From: Lutraria lutraria
Taxonomy: Eukaryota > Mollusca > Bivalvia > Venerida > Mactridae
DNA: 64,000 nt
Direction: 5' to 3'
Assembly: GCA_964023205.1 (NCBI GenBank)
Contig: OZ026835.1
Span: 10,002,414-10,066,413, forward strand
The translations under genes were made by a program, and so were the position numbers. The notes beneath the pieces are model-generated. The model had not been told where the DNA came from and made no database searches. It saw nothing but the letters and a program-made list of their open reading frames with translations. This document shows positions 11,640 through 24,700 of this stretch, piece by piece. Within the stretch, counting starts at the first letter, position 1. Each line of letters begins with the position of its first letter.

Positions 11640-11832
11640 CTACGGTTGGAAACTGAACGTTAGCTGAGCTTTCCTTAGCCGCGTCACTCTTTCGACGCGC
11701 ATGCTTATGATTTTGACCAAAGTACTACGTTTTGTACTTCCGCCATGCAATTGTTAAACTAGTTCCCATTTCATGTTGAAGTGCAAGTCACTGTAAGTTC
11801 AGTTTCCATGAGTACTTTCAGTACTTTGATTT
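11640..11832 (+). repeat. Dispersed repeat, copy 1
   Basis: Segments 'gccatgcaattgttaaacta', 'catgttgaagtgcaagtc' and 'gagtactttcagtactttga' recur in order at 52640-52800 (plus) and, inverted, at 27700-27830. It is non-coding, with no clear termini. Confidence 0.6.
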
Positions 11833-12695
11833 TATTTATTGATAGCTCTGTATGTTGTCGGCAAAAGATTATTGTACACCATTTCTATGTTAAACTGAAT
11901 CACGCATTTTAGGGGACAATGTGGTCACTTTTCATACGATAAAAAAAGATTAAAAAAACACACATTGAAAACAATGGGTAACGATTTGACGCCGATAATC
12001 TGTATCATCCATGCGTATAATATACATTGGTCAATATTTAATGAAATGAAGAAGGTAGTCAAACAAATGTTATTCATATACCCCTAAAAATGCACGAGGC
12101 GGTTTATTTCTTTACCTTTGATCAGATGTTTGCTAATCGGTATTACATTACTTACACCCGTATGTATATACATATATAATTTATAGTAATGTATATATTT
12201 GTTATTGATATTGCGTTGTTATAAAATAACATTTACGTTTTCTTCATGTGTTCAGTTGTTTTCATTTAAATCCAAGCACATTCAAGAATCAAAATCAGTC
12301 AATAAAGAATAAAGAGGAGTAAGGGACAGGGTTCTATATGGGGGAGATATTTGAAAATCCGGAATTTTGGAAATAAATAGTGAATTGTCTTGATGTCATT
12401 ATTGTGGAAAAAAATTCAATTCATTAATTCAACTTAAAACAAAGATTAGTTCGAGTCTTTGAAATAATGGCCTTTATTCACAGGGTGGGTGGCCATAAAT
12501 ACAGATACAATGCATGTTCTGATGGAGGTCAAGTTAGCTTTTTAAACTTGTAATAAGTAACTCCAAAATAATGTTCTAAATAATACGGTATGGTGTCATT
12601 TTTTGTCTACGAATATTTACTACATAGGTAACTGAATCATAAATAGATTATAAAAATATGAAAAAAATATATAAAAAACACTATTTATTACTATA

Positions 12696-13445
12696 TTAAC
12701 AAGGTATATTTCAACGAAAATTCTCTGGATGATCACTGAGGTGACTTTTGTTTTTCAATTTCAACAAGGATTCCGGTGAATTCATGCAAATGAATATACT
12801 TTTTACGACCGTAATTGAACAAAAACATATTCCTGCATTGAAAGCGTACATTATTTTACCATTCAACGTTTAAATTTCGATTTTATCTTTATCAACGTAA
12901 AAACTTCATTCTGTCATTGTGACCTCGATGACTCTAGAGAAATCCCAGTGTTTTTTGGAAAGTTCGTTTTCATTCGCCTGGGAAAACCCTTTTGAAATCG
13001 GCCAATGAAAATCGTTGTCACAAATTGGATAGCACGAGCATCGAACGAATATCGGGGGAAGATTTAACCCGAAAATGTGTTTATTGCTTAAACATTCACA
13101 TGTAACGAATTTACCAATTGTCATGGGGGTAAATGTGTTCCAAAAGTTGTGTTCTCTTAGTGTATCTGTTCATTATGTTTATACACAACGGTTAAGACTA
13201 AATATCGTCTATTTTATGTAAATTAAGTGGATGTCAAAATCACCTCAGTGATCGTCCCGAAGCATTGATTTACATTTTGTGGCATAACTCGAGAACTATA
13301 CGACGGATTTCTCTGGGATTTTGCATGAATGTTGTTTTAACAGTATTTTTTAGGAATATAATCGATCACTGGAAATATCTTTAGCCAAACAAATCTTTTG
13401 ATGCTTTAAAAATCATGGATTTTTTGTTGAAATATACCTTGTTAA
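12696..13445. mobile_element. 750 bp MITE with exact 20 bp terminal inverted repeats
   Basis: The left end ttaacaaggtatatttcaac (12696-12715) is the exact reverse complement of the right end (13426-13445). A second inverted pair lies inside: gatcactgaggtgac near 12731 and gtcaaaatcacctcagtgat near 13234. The two pairs are asymmetrically spaced, which suggests one element inside another or a rearranged internal end. There is no transposase. Confidence 0.8.
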
Positions 13446-13808
13446 CATATTACCTGTGATTTACTATTGTTCGGAATCAAGGGGTCACTCTTAGTTGCTA
13501 AGACGTCGCTGACAAAAACTCTCCGGGTATAAGGCAACTAAATTACAAACTAAAACTATTAGGCAAGAAGGGACCATGTCATTTTGGTAACACAAGAAAT
13601 ATTTATCGGTGATTATAATGCGAATGAAAATGCTCAGTTCAGATCTTAAGGCGTCACTGAAGGCCTCGGACTGTATGCACATGGTCGAGTCATCTCGCGC
13701 TTGGGTGAGTAAGTCAAAGTTGACAGACCTTGATTAAATGGTACCTCGTTCCAGCTTGTGAAACACTCATTCTTACTCGACTTATATTTGTTTCTCCAAA
13801 TAGGAACT

Positions 13809-13928
13809 AAGACTGGCGGGAATACATGAATCAGCTTAACCGATATTCTCAGTGCATCATGAAAGACAGGGATACATGAATCAGCTTAACCGACATTCTC
13901 AGTGCATCATGAAAGACAGGGATACATT
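13809..13928 (+). repeat. 50 bp tandem duplication
   Basis: Just over two near-identical copies of a 50 bp unit beginning near atacatgaatcagcttaacc (13822 and 13872), differing by a base or so. The near identity suggests a recent duplication. Confidence 0.85.
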
Positions 13929-15167
13929 AGGGAACCAATTTATACGCTTGCATGTTTCTTTTTCCCCTTTTTATTTAAGTTTGACCGACATGCGTGAAAT
14001 TTGAAATACAATGTAGTACACATGCTTTTGTTCTACTTTCGACGACGAAGGAGTAAGTTCAATGTCTCCTTGTATCTGCCTCTTATAAAAGGCTATAGTT
14101 GATTTATATTATTGATATCTAAACTTTCATAACTCGCTTTGAAGGTCAATGTCACTATCTCAAACCAGCTTTTCATACATTCTTGATGCTAGACTTGACA
14201 TCATATTGAACATGATAAAAAGAAGCTCGATATTGATGTCGGAAATATGGATAAATATTCCCAATAAACAATCATTTAAAGCATAAATGAAGTATATAGG
14301 ACTCCTTCCCCTAAGTTAAATTCGAAACTATTAGTCTGTGCTTGAAGATTTTCATTGGTGATCTAAAAGGTTTGTTCATAGTCAGAAATTCTGATAAATA
14401 AATTGGAAAATTAGTATTAGATCTATTTGAAATATTGATCAATAATACAAATAACCAAAGAAATCATATTTCTATCTGCTCTGCCTTGCACCTGTCGTAT
14501 AATGTTATAACACTGACTTATACTAGCTATCTAAAATGTGGATAACTCACATTTAGGGTCACGGTCGATATCATCCAATCTAGTATCACGTGTTCCGCGG
14601 ATATAGATACTATTTGTAAACAACTTTAAACAATTGAGACGTTTATCTCATAAGTTCAAACGTACTTTATGTAAATCCGCATGTTATCTTTATAATAAAG
14701 AAGACCGGTTCATCAGCAATTAGCCTGATGGAATATTTTGACATAGGTTTACATTTGTCGTTTGCAAGTATTGGCGAAAAATCGAATTTTCGTCCACTTT
14801 TCATAGAAGCGTATGACCTGTCGCGACAGAGATTCGAACATAAATCACCGGATTACAGGTCCAGATGGTCCAAACCACTGGAGAACGACCGCGGCCTATC
14901 TGGGTCTTAAATGAACAAAAATAAAAAATTCCGATGTTTGATAGATTCTTCTCAGCATTCATATATGCCAACAAATGCATTTAATCATAATTTCGTAAAT
15001 GTGTGTGTATGCAAGGACGTGTACAAGAAGGGGCACGTGAAGTTTGGAGTATTAATTTTCATATGGGTTCGAATAAAGCAAGAAATATTATTAATGAAAC
15101 TAATACAGTAACTGCAAACTTAATTTGAAAACTGATTATTTTGAAGTCATATTTTTATTTACTAAAT

Positions 15168-15508
15168 ATCCAAGGTTAGTTTTTTTCCAAAATTTTGAAG
15201 AATACAGGCCTTTGTGTAAAAATATCGAAATGCAGTTAGCTAGCTATAGGTTTTCCGAGTTCGCACGTGTTAAGATAATGACCAGAATTGACGTATTGGA
15301 TGTTTTATTTGGTCAGGCGAGAAGTTCATTTTCGTTTCAAGCCACCTCGAGTGACTCCGTCGTACGGTTTTCCCATCAAATTGTCAACCAACAGGCAATA
15401 TCTTCCCACGTGTGTACTCGGAAAACCCAAAGCTAGGTAACTGCATTTCGATATTATTACACAAGCCCTGTATTCTTCAAAATTTTGGAAAAACTTACCT
15501 TGTTGACG
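15168..15508. mobile_element. Fold-back element, ~100 bp arms
   Basis: The left arm (about 15169-15275) and right arm (about 15405-15507) are inverted copies sharing 'ttccaaaattttgaagaata', 'atatcgaaatgcagtta' and 'ggttttccgag'. Roughly 130 bp lies between them. It could be a MITE or fold-back transposon. The opposing open frames here come from the arms. Confidence 0.75.
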
Positions 15509-16245
15509 CCCAGTATGGGTGCTCACAACGAGGACGGAAGTTCCTCACAACATTTTTGCCGAAGGATAAATTACACTCGCCATGAGTAAAACAGGCGTGT
15601 TTATAATGAGGTTGAACCAAAATTGAAGCGTTTTCTGAAAACAATTTTATTGTATCAACAATTTATCCATGACACATCGGTTGCGTATTGCATACATAGC
15701 GATCGATTTTGATACCAATGTTTGTGCGCCTAATCGCTTTAATGATACATGTATATTTGTTTACTTCTTGTAATGCATTTGTACGACACAATACTGAGAA
15801 ACATAAAAAATTATAACGCAAAATGTACATCATGGTATCCTTTGTCGAAAAAAATGCATTCACCGGAATATTCCTTGACAAAGATCGAGAAACCCACTTT
15901 TACGAGTCAGTTCGTTTGCTTCCGTTTGTTCGTCAGTTTCATGTCTGGCTGAAGCTCACTTGTCAGAACTTTTATCAAACATTAGAGAGTCAAATTAGGA
16001 TGACTCTGATGAACATATAATAATTCCTAGTTGTTGTACGTTACACAGTATAATGTCTCAAACCCTTCTCTGCCAAGACAAGTTAATCATGTACACGGTG
16101 TTAAGCGATCTTTGTTTTACACGACCACTTAGAATTTACCATAAACGTTTTCAATTAAATTCCATATGTTCCAAGCGGCATATGATCTCGTAAGCTCAAC
16201 AACAGTCAGTTTAATGTCATTTGAAATACAACCATGACTGTCCGT

Positions 16246-16869
16246 TTACTCGAACTTACAGTTATAATCACTGTCCGACGTTGCTTCACTGGAATCTGTT
16301 GAGAAATACATGGTTTCATAATCACTTTCAGTGTCTACGTTATTTTTCTCGTAATCAGTATTGTTTCCATGGTAACTGTCCAAAATATCTTCATCTTTAG
16401 CTATGTTGTAGTCAATAGAATCCGTATTAAGAGGGTGATCTTCATCCAAGAGTGTTTTCAAATGTTTTATATATTTTATTGCGTATTTCAATGTATCAAC
16501 CTTGCTCATCCTTTTGTCTTTATTCGTGATCGGAAGATGCTCCTTTAACTTTAGGTAGCCCTCATTGACACATCTCACCCGATCCCTTTCACGCTCGTTC
16601 CGTCTCCTTAAACACGCGGGGTCAAATAGCCCCGATCCAAAAGGGACCGGAAGTGGAATCATGCAATACGGCGAGAATGGGTTCAATTTACTTTTTGTCT
16701 TTATTTTTTGCGAGTAGCACTCATTGTGCATGCGTGAAGTTTCCATCCGGATAGAACTAAAGTTGATTGGTTGTTTCTCATCACGTGGTATTCCTAATTG
16801 CTGACATGTTGGGGATGACAACTTACCGGCGATGATATATTCACAACTCTCCTCGTTTTCGGGAAACAT
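16246..16869 (-). CDS. Achaete-scute-like bHLH transcription factor (ASCL3/4/5-like)
   Basis: A nuclear DNA-binding factor of the bHLH superfamily; these bind E-boxes as heterodimers with E proteins. The ORF is 207 residues. The bHLH spans about residues 88-141: the basic region is RRRNERERDRVRCVNEGY, followed by helix 1 'LKLKEHLP', a loop with 'NKDKRMSK', and helix 2 'VDTLKYAIKYIKHLKTLL'. RCVNEGY together with 'FDPACLRRRNERERDRVRC' is typical of achaete-scute proteins, and the preceding 'PFGSGLFDPA' favours the ASCL3/4/5 branch over ASCL1/2. The C-terminal tail is strongly acidic and Ser-rich (SDYETMYFSTDSSEATSDSD), a possible activation domain. ATG 16869 lies 14 bp after an acceptor-like ttattttcag (minus strand), so a 5' UTR intron is likely. 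Near the end, tgtaagt could act as a splice donor, so an alternative C-terminus is possible. Family confident, orthology less so. Confidence 0.88.
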   Translation of the reverse strand: MFPENEESCEYIIAGKLSSPTCQQLGIPRDEKQPINFSSIRMETSRMHNECYSQKIKTKSKLNPFSPYCMIPLPVPFGSGLFDPACLRRRNERERDRVRCVNEGYLKLKEHLPITNKDKRMSKVDTLKYAIKYIKHLKTLLDEDHPLNTDSIDYNIAKDEDILDSYHGNNTDYEKNNVDTESDYETMYFSTDSSEATSDSDYNCKFE

Positions 16870-19370
16870 GTTTTGTGAAATTTCTGAAAATAAGAAAACT
16901 GACGTTGAAAAATGTATACGTTAAATAAATCAAGTAAATAACTGACGCGTTGTGGTTGAGAGGTCACACCGGACGACGTTTTCGAGTAACGTCGATGGCA
17001 TGGATTTATCACGACGTCATAATAACTGAATTGATTACGAATACTTGGAAATATGTAAACAGCAAGTTTTCGGGCATGTTTTAAAAACATACAACCTTGG
17101 GCATTTTTTTACCCGAGTTTCGTATGGTAAATCGTTACACTTTTCGTACTAGAAATGAGTACCAAAATATAATATCCCTTAGGCTAGTTGACCAGTCTAT
17201 CGAAAATTAAACTAAATATGCATGCTTTTTAACGGAAGAACAAATTTTAATGTCGTGACTTAATTTTGCCTAGATAAAAAAATCCAACCGTAAACCATAA
17301 AATTATCTGCGTCACTCGCTATGGTGTTCCGTTGAGGCCATCGTATTTGAATTTGCAAACCGGAAGGCATGATGACGCGAACGAAACACTTCAACTCGTA
17401 ATGGTCTTGAAAATATATTTTAAAAATTGTATAGAACGTAAGAGTAGAGAAATAACATCGATACATTTGTTACCTTAAAACAAATACATTAAATAAAATT
17501 AAAATCTAGATTAATATCTGGAAAATGACGTAATTGATATACATGTGCATTGTATCATACATTATATAATATTTCAAAACAAATTTCATTTCCACAATGA
17601 TCAAAATAAAACATAACATTTATTAAATGTCGAAATCGCACAAAGCCAACTATAAATTGTAAATATTAATCAACCTTTAGCCATTTTGGTAGCGCACAAA
17701 AAAACTGCGTTTTATAGCAGTATTAATATTTTCCCTTTTTATTCCGATAAAAGAAATTGTAAAAAATACCTAGAAAGCAACCAACTCCACCAATATTTCA
17801 TTTTTATTAGAACGAAGTTCTGAGAACAGTTTAAATAACCATCAGACACAAGATGACCTCATCACATCAAGCAATATCACAAATTAACAAACTTGAACGA
17901 ATTTTGTCACTTAAGAGAAAACATTACCGTAAAAGCTCTAGCGAGTTTTTGTTAGACTTAAGGGAAATAATCGCTTTATTTAACTTAATACGCTCCTGAC
18001 GAATTGCTATAATCTGGTCAAATTCTTTGGACAAACATTAGGGTTTTCGCTTTTATTTACAGTTAGTCGATTACAACCGTATTTGAATGCTCAGCTGTAA
18101 TATAAAACGATTTGGCGGATGGAATGGAATCATACTTAAAAGAGGGAAATGTTTAAATCCATTGATTTTGATTCTAAGTGCTTCGGTAATTAGCGAAAAC
18201 CTATTAAGATTAGACGGAAAATGTGACACAAAATGTAACATTTTTCAGATAAAAACATGTAGTCATAAAGGTATGCTTAGTGTATTATTTTTACCATGCG
18301 GGTGTCGAAAATGTTACCAAAGGCAATTCTCCGGTCACTTCTTGTACTCCAGAACACCAAAGTAACACAAAACATCAACTTATATATTATTTGTTTCAAC
18401 TGCTGAGTAAAAGATAACAAAAGTCATAAACTGTAAATACCCTTTTATCAAATTGAAAGGACGGAATCTCATATGAAGCTGACAAATCAGTCTAAAAGTG
18501 TGTATCTATTATTTACTTGTATTAACACAGTACATGTACCAACATTAATGGTCATTTGGCAATTTTCTAACATTAACATTAACGACGGAGGAAGACACCG
18601 GGCGTACACTTATATGGAACTACCAACCTAGCTTCCGTAAGCCTTGTCTGGTACCGTGTGCTTCATAACAAATCAATTCATCAAAAGATAATGACGCAGT
18701 ATTGTTTTATTATTATTATTATTTGGATAACATTGCAGATGATTTGGCTGTACGGCGTTAGTAAAGCATATCCCATGCATATAAAGGTATTGTACATTTT
18801 AACATAGTGAGACAAAACAGAACAGATTAAAAACAAAACTTTATTTCGACTTAAGAGAAACAGCTTAATTATTCGTGATACAATAACTTTTAAGCCCATG
18901 TGTATAGCACATCATTTAATCAATAAATGTATTTGTAATAAATAACAATTAAGTTAATTGTTAAGGAGAAAAATAGTGAGAAAAAAAACTGTATAAATAA
19001 AGCAAATTAAATTTGATGGAGAATGTTATTTACTTATAAGCGTATCGATATACAGAGGTAACGCATACATTTTAAAGAATTCATATCGAGTCAGCATTAT
19101 TAAAAAAAATATATATATATACTCGTAATGCATTAACTGATAAAAGATAATTAAGTTTACCAGGCCAAGGTATTGATTAAAGTTAAGTTCGTTATTTATG
19201 TTATGCAATAACAAACAACTTCATAAAACTTTAGCCTGATTTTAAAAGAGTAACTGTTTGATCCATTAAAAGACAGAATTTGATTACAGTTTGAAAATGT
19301 TCTTACGAAAACGTTTTATTTCAGCTTTTATAACAGAAGTTAACTTTTTTTACTGACACTAGTATACAAG

Positions 19371-19540
19371 TACAGTACAACCTCTCCAGCGCGACTGTCT
19401 CTTAAGCAAAAATCTCCCTTCAACAATTTCTTCCTACTGTATGATTTAACTATTAATTTAACCCCTCTAGAGCAACAACCTCTCAACAACAACATGATTT
19501 TCTACTCCCAAAGGGTGTTGCTTTAGAGATGTTGCACTGC
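19371..19540. mobile_element. MITE, family B, copy 2
   Basis: Starts tacagtacaacctctcc and ends gatgttgcactgc. It shares 'ctctagagcaaca', 'caacaacaacatgatttt' and 'ctcccaaagggtgttgcttt' with 1111-1289. Confidence 0.65.
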
Positions 19541-19543
19541 ATA

Positions 19544-19719
19544 TACAGTGGAACACGGTTTTGGAGAACTCGGATGTAGTGAAGAATCGGATAAATTGAA
19601 ATCATGATCTCCCCACAAGAAAACTTTCTATTTCAATGGTATGGATATATTTGGGTTTGGATACAGTAACGTAAATATTCGGATACCCAAAAATTCATCA
19701 TAACCGTGTTCTATTGTAT
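19544..19719. mobile_element. MITE, family D
   Basis: The left end tacagtggaacacggttttg pairs with the right end (reverse complement tacaatagaacacggttatg). About 176 bp, immediately after the family B copy, so two MITEs sit side by side. Confidence 0.6.
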
Positions 19720-20980
19720 GTGATTCGAAACATAATTTCATTTTTTTCTGAGTTTTTTTTTCAATTAATATGTCCGGATAACAAAGTAAGAAAAGTAATG
19801 GCCAGCAAAAATAAAATTCAAACATCTTATCCTCGAAATCCGATTATTTGTCAACCATCATCTTTACCAAATTAAGTTCGGGAACCAGTCTTGGGTGCCG
19901 CCTCCTCATTAGTTAAATCAGCGGTGATGTGTTCAAAATCAACCAATCAGATACTTGAAATTCTTATACTGGTCTTGGTAATAAGATTGAAAATCTTATC
20001 TCAAACACAGACTGGTAGTTGTTTAGTTCCATGTGTGATTTTAAAACATTTGTTTAGATTGAAACAATGATACTTTTCTCAATTTGCTTAAAATGTAAAA
20101 CCACTTATGCGCGCATAATCGTTCTAATACTTAACAAATATTTTATCAATACATTAAAGAAGAATAAATCTGATTTTATTGTGTATTTATATAAATATTT
20201 ATATATAGCGACCTTACGCAGATTATTGTCATAGTTATGTTAACTCCGTCATTCAAATCTGTCAATAAAACGATTTTATTAGGATCTTTTTGGCATTTTA
20301 CTGGACTTAACCTTATTTTGTATTTAAATCGGTTTCACGTCAGAAATATTTCATGTAAATCTTGTAATTAATAATTAAACCTTATAAAGAGCGGTATAAA
20401 CATGTTTGTCAAACTTAATACATTAAATTTTGTCAGTGTGTTAAACTTGCTTCTGTAAGACCTAATATAAAGCTGGCGGCCTAACGTTCTTATAAATTAA
20501 GACGCCTTTTATTGTTATGAAAACAACGAAGGGCGAATGGTGTTAGAAATAGAGACTTCAATCAAATTGTCTTACAGATAAATGTACCTCGCCCTGGGTT
20601 CAAACTCACAAATCCGACTTCAGGAGATAACTGAACTATGAATTGTAATATAAACCTCATGGGATGTAGTCATAATATGTAAACGGTGTAGTGAATTATT
20701 GCGAAATCTATTGTAGTGTTTATTTCTTGGCACTTCAAATACAATGTTATCTTTTTTTTCTCGAAGTAGGTTTTTATCAGCATAACTAAAAACTCGAAGG
20801 CGCTGGTCGTTTTCTTGCATTTATTTGGCACTTGCGCGCCATATACTTGTTGAAGGATAAACTCATTAGGCAGAGTATGTCAAATCCGACAGAGTTACCT
20901 CCCTTAGTTAAATTGAACATTTTGCAATGCCCTTTTGTATAAAATGTTCGACAGATTGACAAATGAATTACTAGTAATTA

Positions 20981-21060
20981 GAACAGAACAGAACAGAACA
21001 GTATATAACTTTTATTAAAGACTTGTACAAAGTACATTGCCAAACAAAACAATTATACAA
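20981..21060 (-). mobile_element. 3' end of a pentamer-tailed retroposon, minus strand
   Basis: Four gaacag-type pentamers followed by tatataacttttattaaaga and cttgtacaaagtacattg. This is the reverse complement of the 3' end of the element at about 6765-6823. Confidence 0.5.
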
Positions 21061-21774
21061 TACAAATAAGCACATGTCATGTGATATACAATGTAGGTTG
21101 AAATTAGAACTTCTGCCTTATTGTAATTGCAATAATTATGAACCAATAAAAATGAAATATTTCATTTATGAATTATAATTTGTAACACGATTAAAGTTTA
21201 AGTACACACATAATAAGTGGTTATAAAAACTTAGACTAAAATAAAAAAATTATAGCATATACATGTAGTATAAAAGTTCACTTTGCGACCGCCTCAGCAC
21301 TAAGACTATCCCATTATAAGGACCATACACTTTCGGATCCGTTTTCAATTTTCCTTTTATATACAAAAAAGTATTGATCTGATCACGTGACAAGTTCACT
21401 ATTCAGACTGATTTATCTGGGTAAAAATGAGGACGTTATATACAGAGGTTTTACTTTGTATCCAAGTGCTTATAGAGATATAAATGTGCATCACCAAGGT
21501 TACGAACCCATGACCCCACATGTATCAGTCCTGAAGATACTCGGCCAGTGAGTGACCAGTTGTATATGTACATAACTAATGCAACAACAAGGGAATATAC
21601 GTACAACACTTTATCATTAGCTGGTCATAAGGCACTATTTAAAATTCTCTGTACTTCAGTTGGAATAGCCTTGATTTCTAATTGACTTCACATTGTTTTA
21701 TCTTATACTAGTAGTATCTAACCTAATTAACATCAAACCGTGCGTTTATGTGTGCAAATCACTCATTTATAGAC

Positions 21775-24700
21775 ATGATGTTTGGTCATAGACTGTTGAG
21801 AGTTTTAGTTACATTTTCTGTGTTAATAAATGTAGAATGTGGACAGAATTTGTTCAAGAACCCTGGTATGGAAGACCCTGATTTAATAGGGTCGTACGGA
21901 CATGCTTGGAATTACAAAGAGGAGAGGGTTTCGGATAGTTACAATGGGTCGTATGCGATGAAGGTGTCTGGGAGGTGAGACCATGCTTTGTATCAAATAT
22001 GCTTTGTTTGTTAATGTGTTGTTTGACGGCCCATACGACACCTATGTTCCTTTCAGGGCCGCCCCAAAGCGAGTGGGGATAAGATACAGGAGAACCGGGC
22101 ATTTTACATCCACACTCTTTTCGAATAGTTTTCCTTTTTTATCGTGCCCGGTGTAAAGCACCGATAAATGCCTCATCAGTTGTCCTGTTATTGTCTAGGG
22201 ACAGTACTGGGCTCGGTAGTTGGGTTTGGGACAATGAAAAGCGTCCCTGAAACAGCAGAAGGCGGAGCCCAGGTTCGAACCCACAAATTTCTGATTAGCA
22301 GCCACTCGACCACCGATCACCCCTAAATATGTTTCGTGTTTGGTTAAAGGTTAAAGGTCATCAGACTTAACAGCTGGGATTAATTGCTGATGACGTGTTT
22401 TTTTCTCGATAACATGCTTTAACTTTAGTCGCATGATAGGACAATGATTCGTCTATGTTTGCATGTATATGTAAGTTAAATACTTACATAGGTATCTTAA
22501 CATGCATTACATTTATAGATTTATAAAAACGTAATAAATCAAATAACAGAACAGAACAAAACTGAAAACTCTACAAAGTATTCTATATGTAGGACACAGT
22601 ATTGGATGGGGGTCGGTCAAACGGTTTCCATGAAGCAAAACACGCCGTATTCCGTCAGTGCTTACTTGAAGCAGATCAACAATAATACTAAAATGTGGCA
22701 AAGATATGAATTCTACGCCGCCTATCAATGGTCGGCTAACAGTAAGTATACAAGGGACGATCAGAAAGTTTGTGTAGCGGGTCTATACATGTAATTTTAT
22801 CATCCTTAAGAAAGTATGCATATAATGCATGATAAAAATTAAAAATAGCAATATTTTCTTAACATGTCATCTTGTATTTGTACAAAAGATCTTAAGATTT
22901 AAAATTATTAAGTATGAGATTGACCTTTTAGTACAATGTGCAGAATTATTAAATGAGATAAATGTCAATATAAATGATTGCATAATACATTTGTACAATT
23001 TAATCTGACCGGAATCCAGTGTAGTATTAAATGCGTTTTCCAATTAAAACACTTTTTACTATATTGCATGTACAATGTATATTACTTTTCAAGTACAATG
23101 TAGTTGTATTATATGTGCACACGAATTGCTCAAAATACTTACTTACATTTATTGCAATCATACTTCGTGGCTCGGAAATAAGCCGAAAGAGATTTTGAGT
23201 TTGGAAACCGATCTCAAGTTTTATAATCTCGGGGCCAGGTTTGGATGCATCTTGTTCATCTTTCAGACAGTGATAAACAATATGTTCAACTAGCCATGCA
23301 CAGTTTTGGTTCCACGGAAGAAGGCTGGTTCCGTCTCGGTGGGGATTTCACAACACCGTATAAAGGTTTGGGAAAATATGCGCTTTAGTTTTGATTATAC
23401 ATGTATATAGAAAATTAGTGCTTTACAAGAATATGATACAGTGTACGTACAATTTCAGTTTTCATTAACATGGCCACGCCCCATTATTTAGGTGTACATA
23501 TTCAGATAAGCACCAGCTAAGAGATAAGCATTGTATGTTGTTCAAAAATTATCCCTTTATCCAAAAACAAGATTAATTATTTGTGAAGCTCTATGAGACG
23601 TTTTGAGGGTCATTTTTATTGAAATAATATGTAACGCTAAAGGTTCGATGAATTTTTGTATCCCGATAAACATGTATACACTTTCTAACCCAGCACCTAT
23701 TTAATGGACAAACAACACACCTATACACTGACATGTAAGTTATTAAATGACAATCTTCTACATTTTGAATATGAATAGCAGACAAGTTTCATACTGCCGT
23801 ATACTGACGATAGAAATTTCATGGTTTCAGGATTCTATAGTGTCAATGTTTACATACAAGGACCTGATCCAGGTATAGAATTCCTTGTTGATGAGATGTC
23901 GCTGTATGAGATATCTGAAAATACGAATTGGAAAACGGAAGCTTTACAACGAATAGAAAATATCAGGAAAGCTGATATCACTCTGAGGTGGTTTGTTAAC
24001 ATTTTTATACAAAAAAATAATTTTCTATTTCGTTATTAGTCGATCTAATGTATGGATATATAGTTTTTCAAGTTAAAGTTCAAAAGTAAAGTACAGTAAA
24101 TGTAAATAAATACAGAATTACATGTTATATTAATCATCAGAGGTTATTAAATATTAATGTACAAACATATGATACAAGTACATGTATATAAACATTTACA
24201 AAAATGCATATGACATTTCATTAGTGAAGCTAATGATATAGTTCATATAGAAAATAAATACCAACAGTATGATCTCCACGTAGCTCAAATGTGTTTTATG
24301 TAACCATTGATCATTGGTGCGCTATGACTTAAAGTGATTATACCCCATTTATTTTTCATCTTAAGTGAACCTCAAAATATTCAATAAAGTCACTTTCCCT
24401 GAACATCTCTGTCTCTATTTCATCGTCTTGGTTATACATATGGTGAAATATGGATGTAATGAAGTGAGTATTAGGGTTTGAAGGAATTCACAATAACGGT
24501 GTTCTTCTGTATTCTTTTCAGTGTAAATGTTGCTGACAATCTGGACCCTAGACTTGTTGAATTAAATGTTAAACTCACTAACCACGAGTTTGCCTTCGGG
24601 TCTGTGGTTAGGAACGATTACATCGTAAATCCAGATTATAATCTATACCAGAATCGATTTTATCAGTTTTTTAACTGGGCAACAAACCAAGGATACAAAT

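Larger units (their letters stand above)
11029..16245. other. Gene-poor interval
   Basis: No supported exon. It holds an (aac)n run at about 11561-11585 and the repeats listed separately. The short frames at 11317-11628, 14728-14910 and 15125-15436 lack domain or splice support; the last lies inside a fold-back element. Confidence 0.45.
16870..21774. other. Intergenic interval
   Basis: AT-rich sequence between the minus-strand bHLH gene and the plus-strand GH10 gene. It holds three MITE/repeat items listed separately and an att-trinucleotide run near 18705-18722. The frame at 18087-18365 has several cysteines but no recognisable domain and is not called. Confidence 0.5.
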
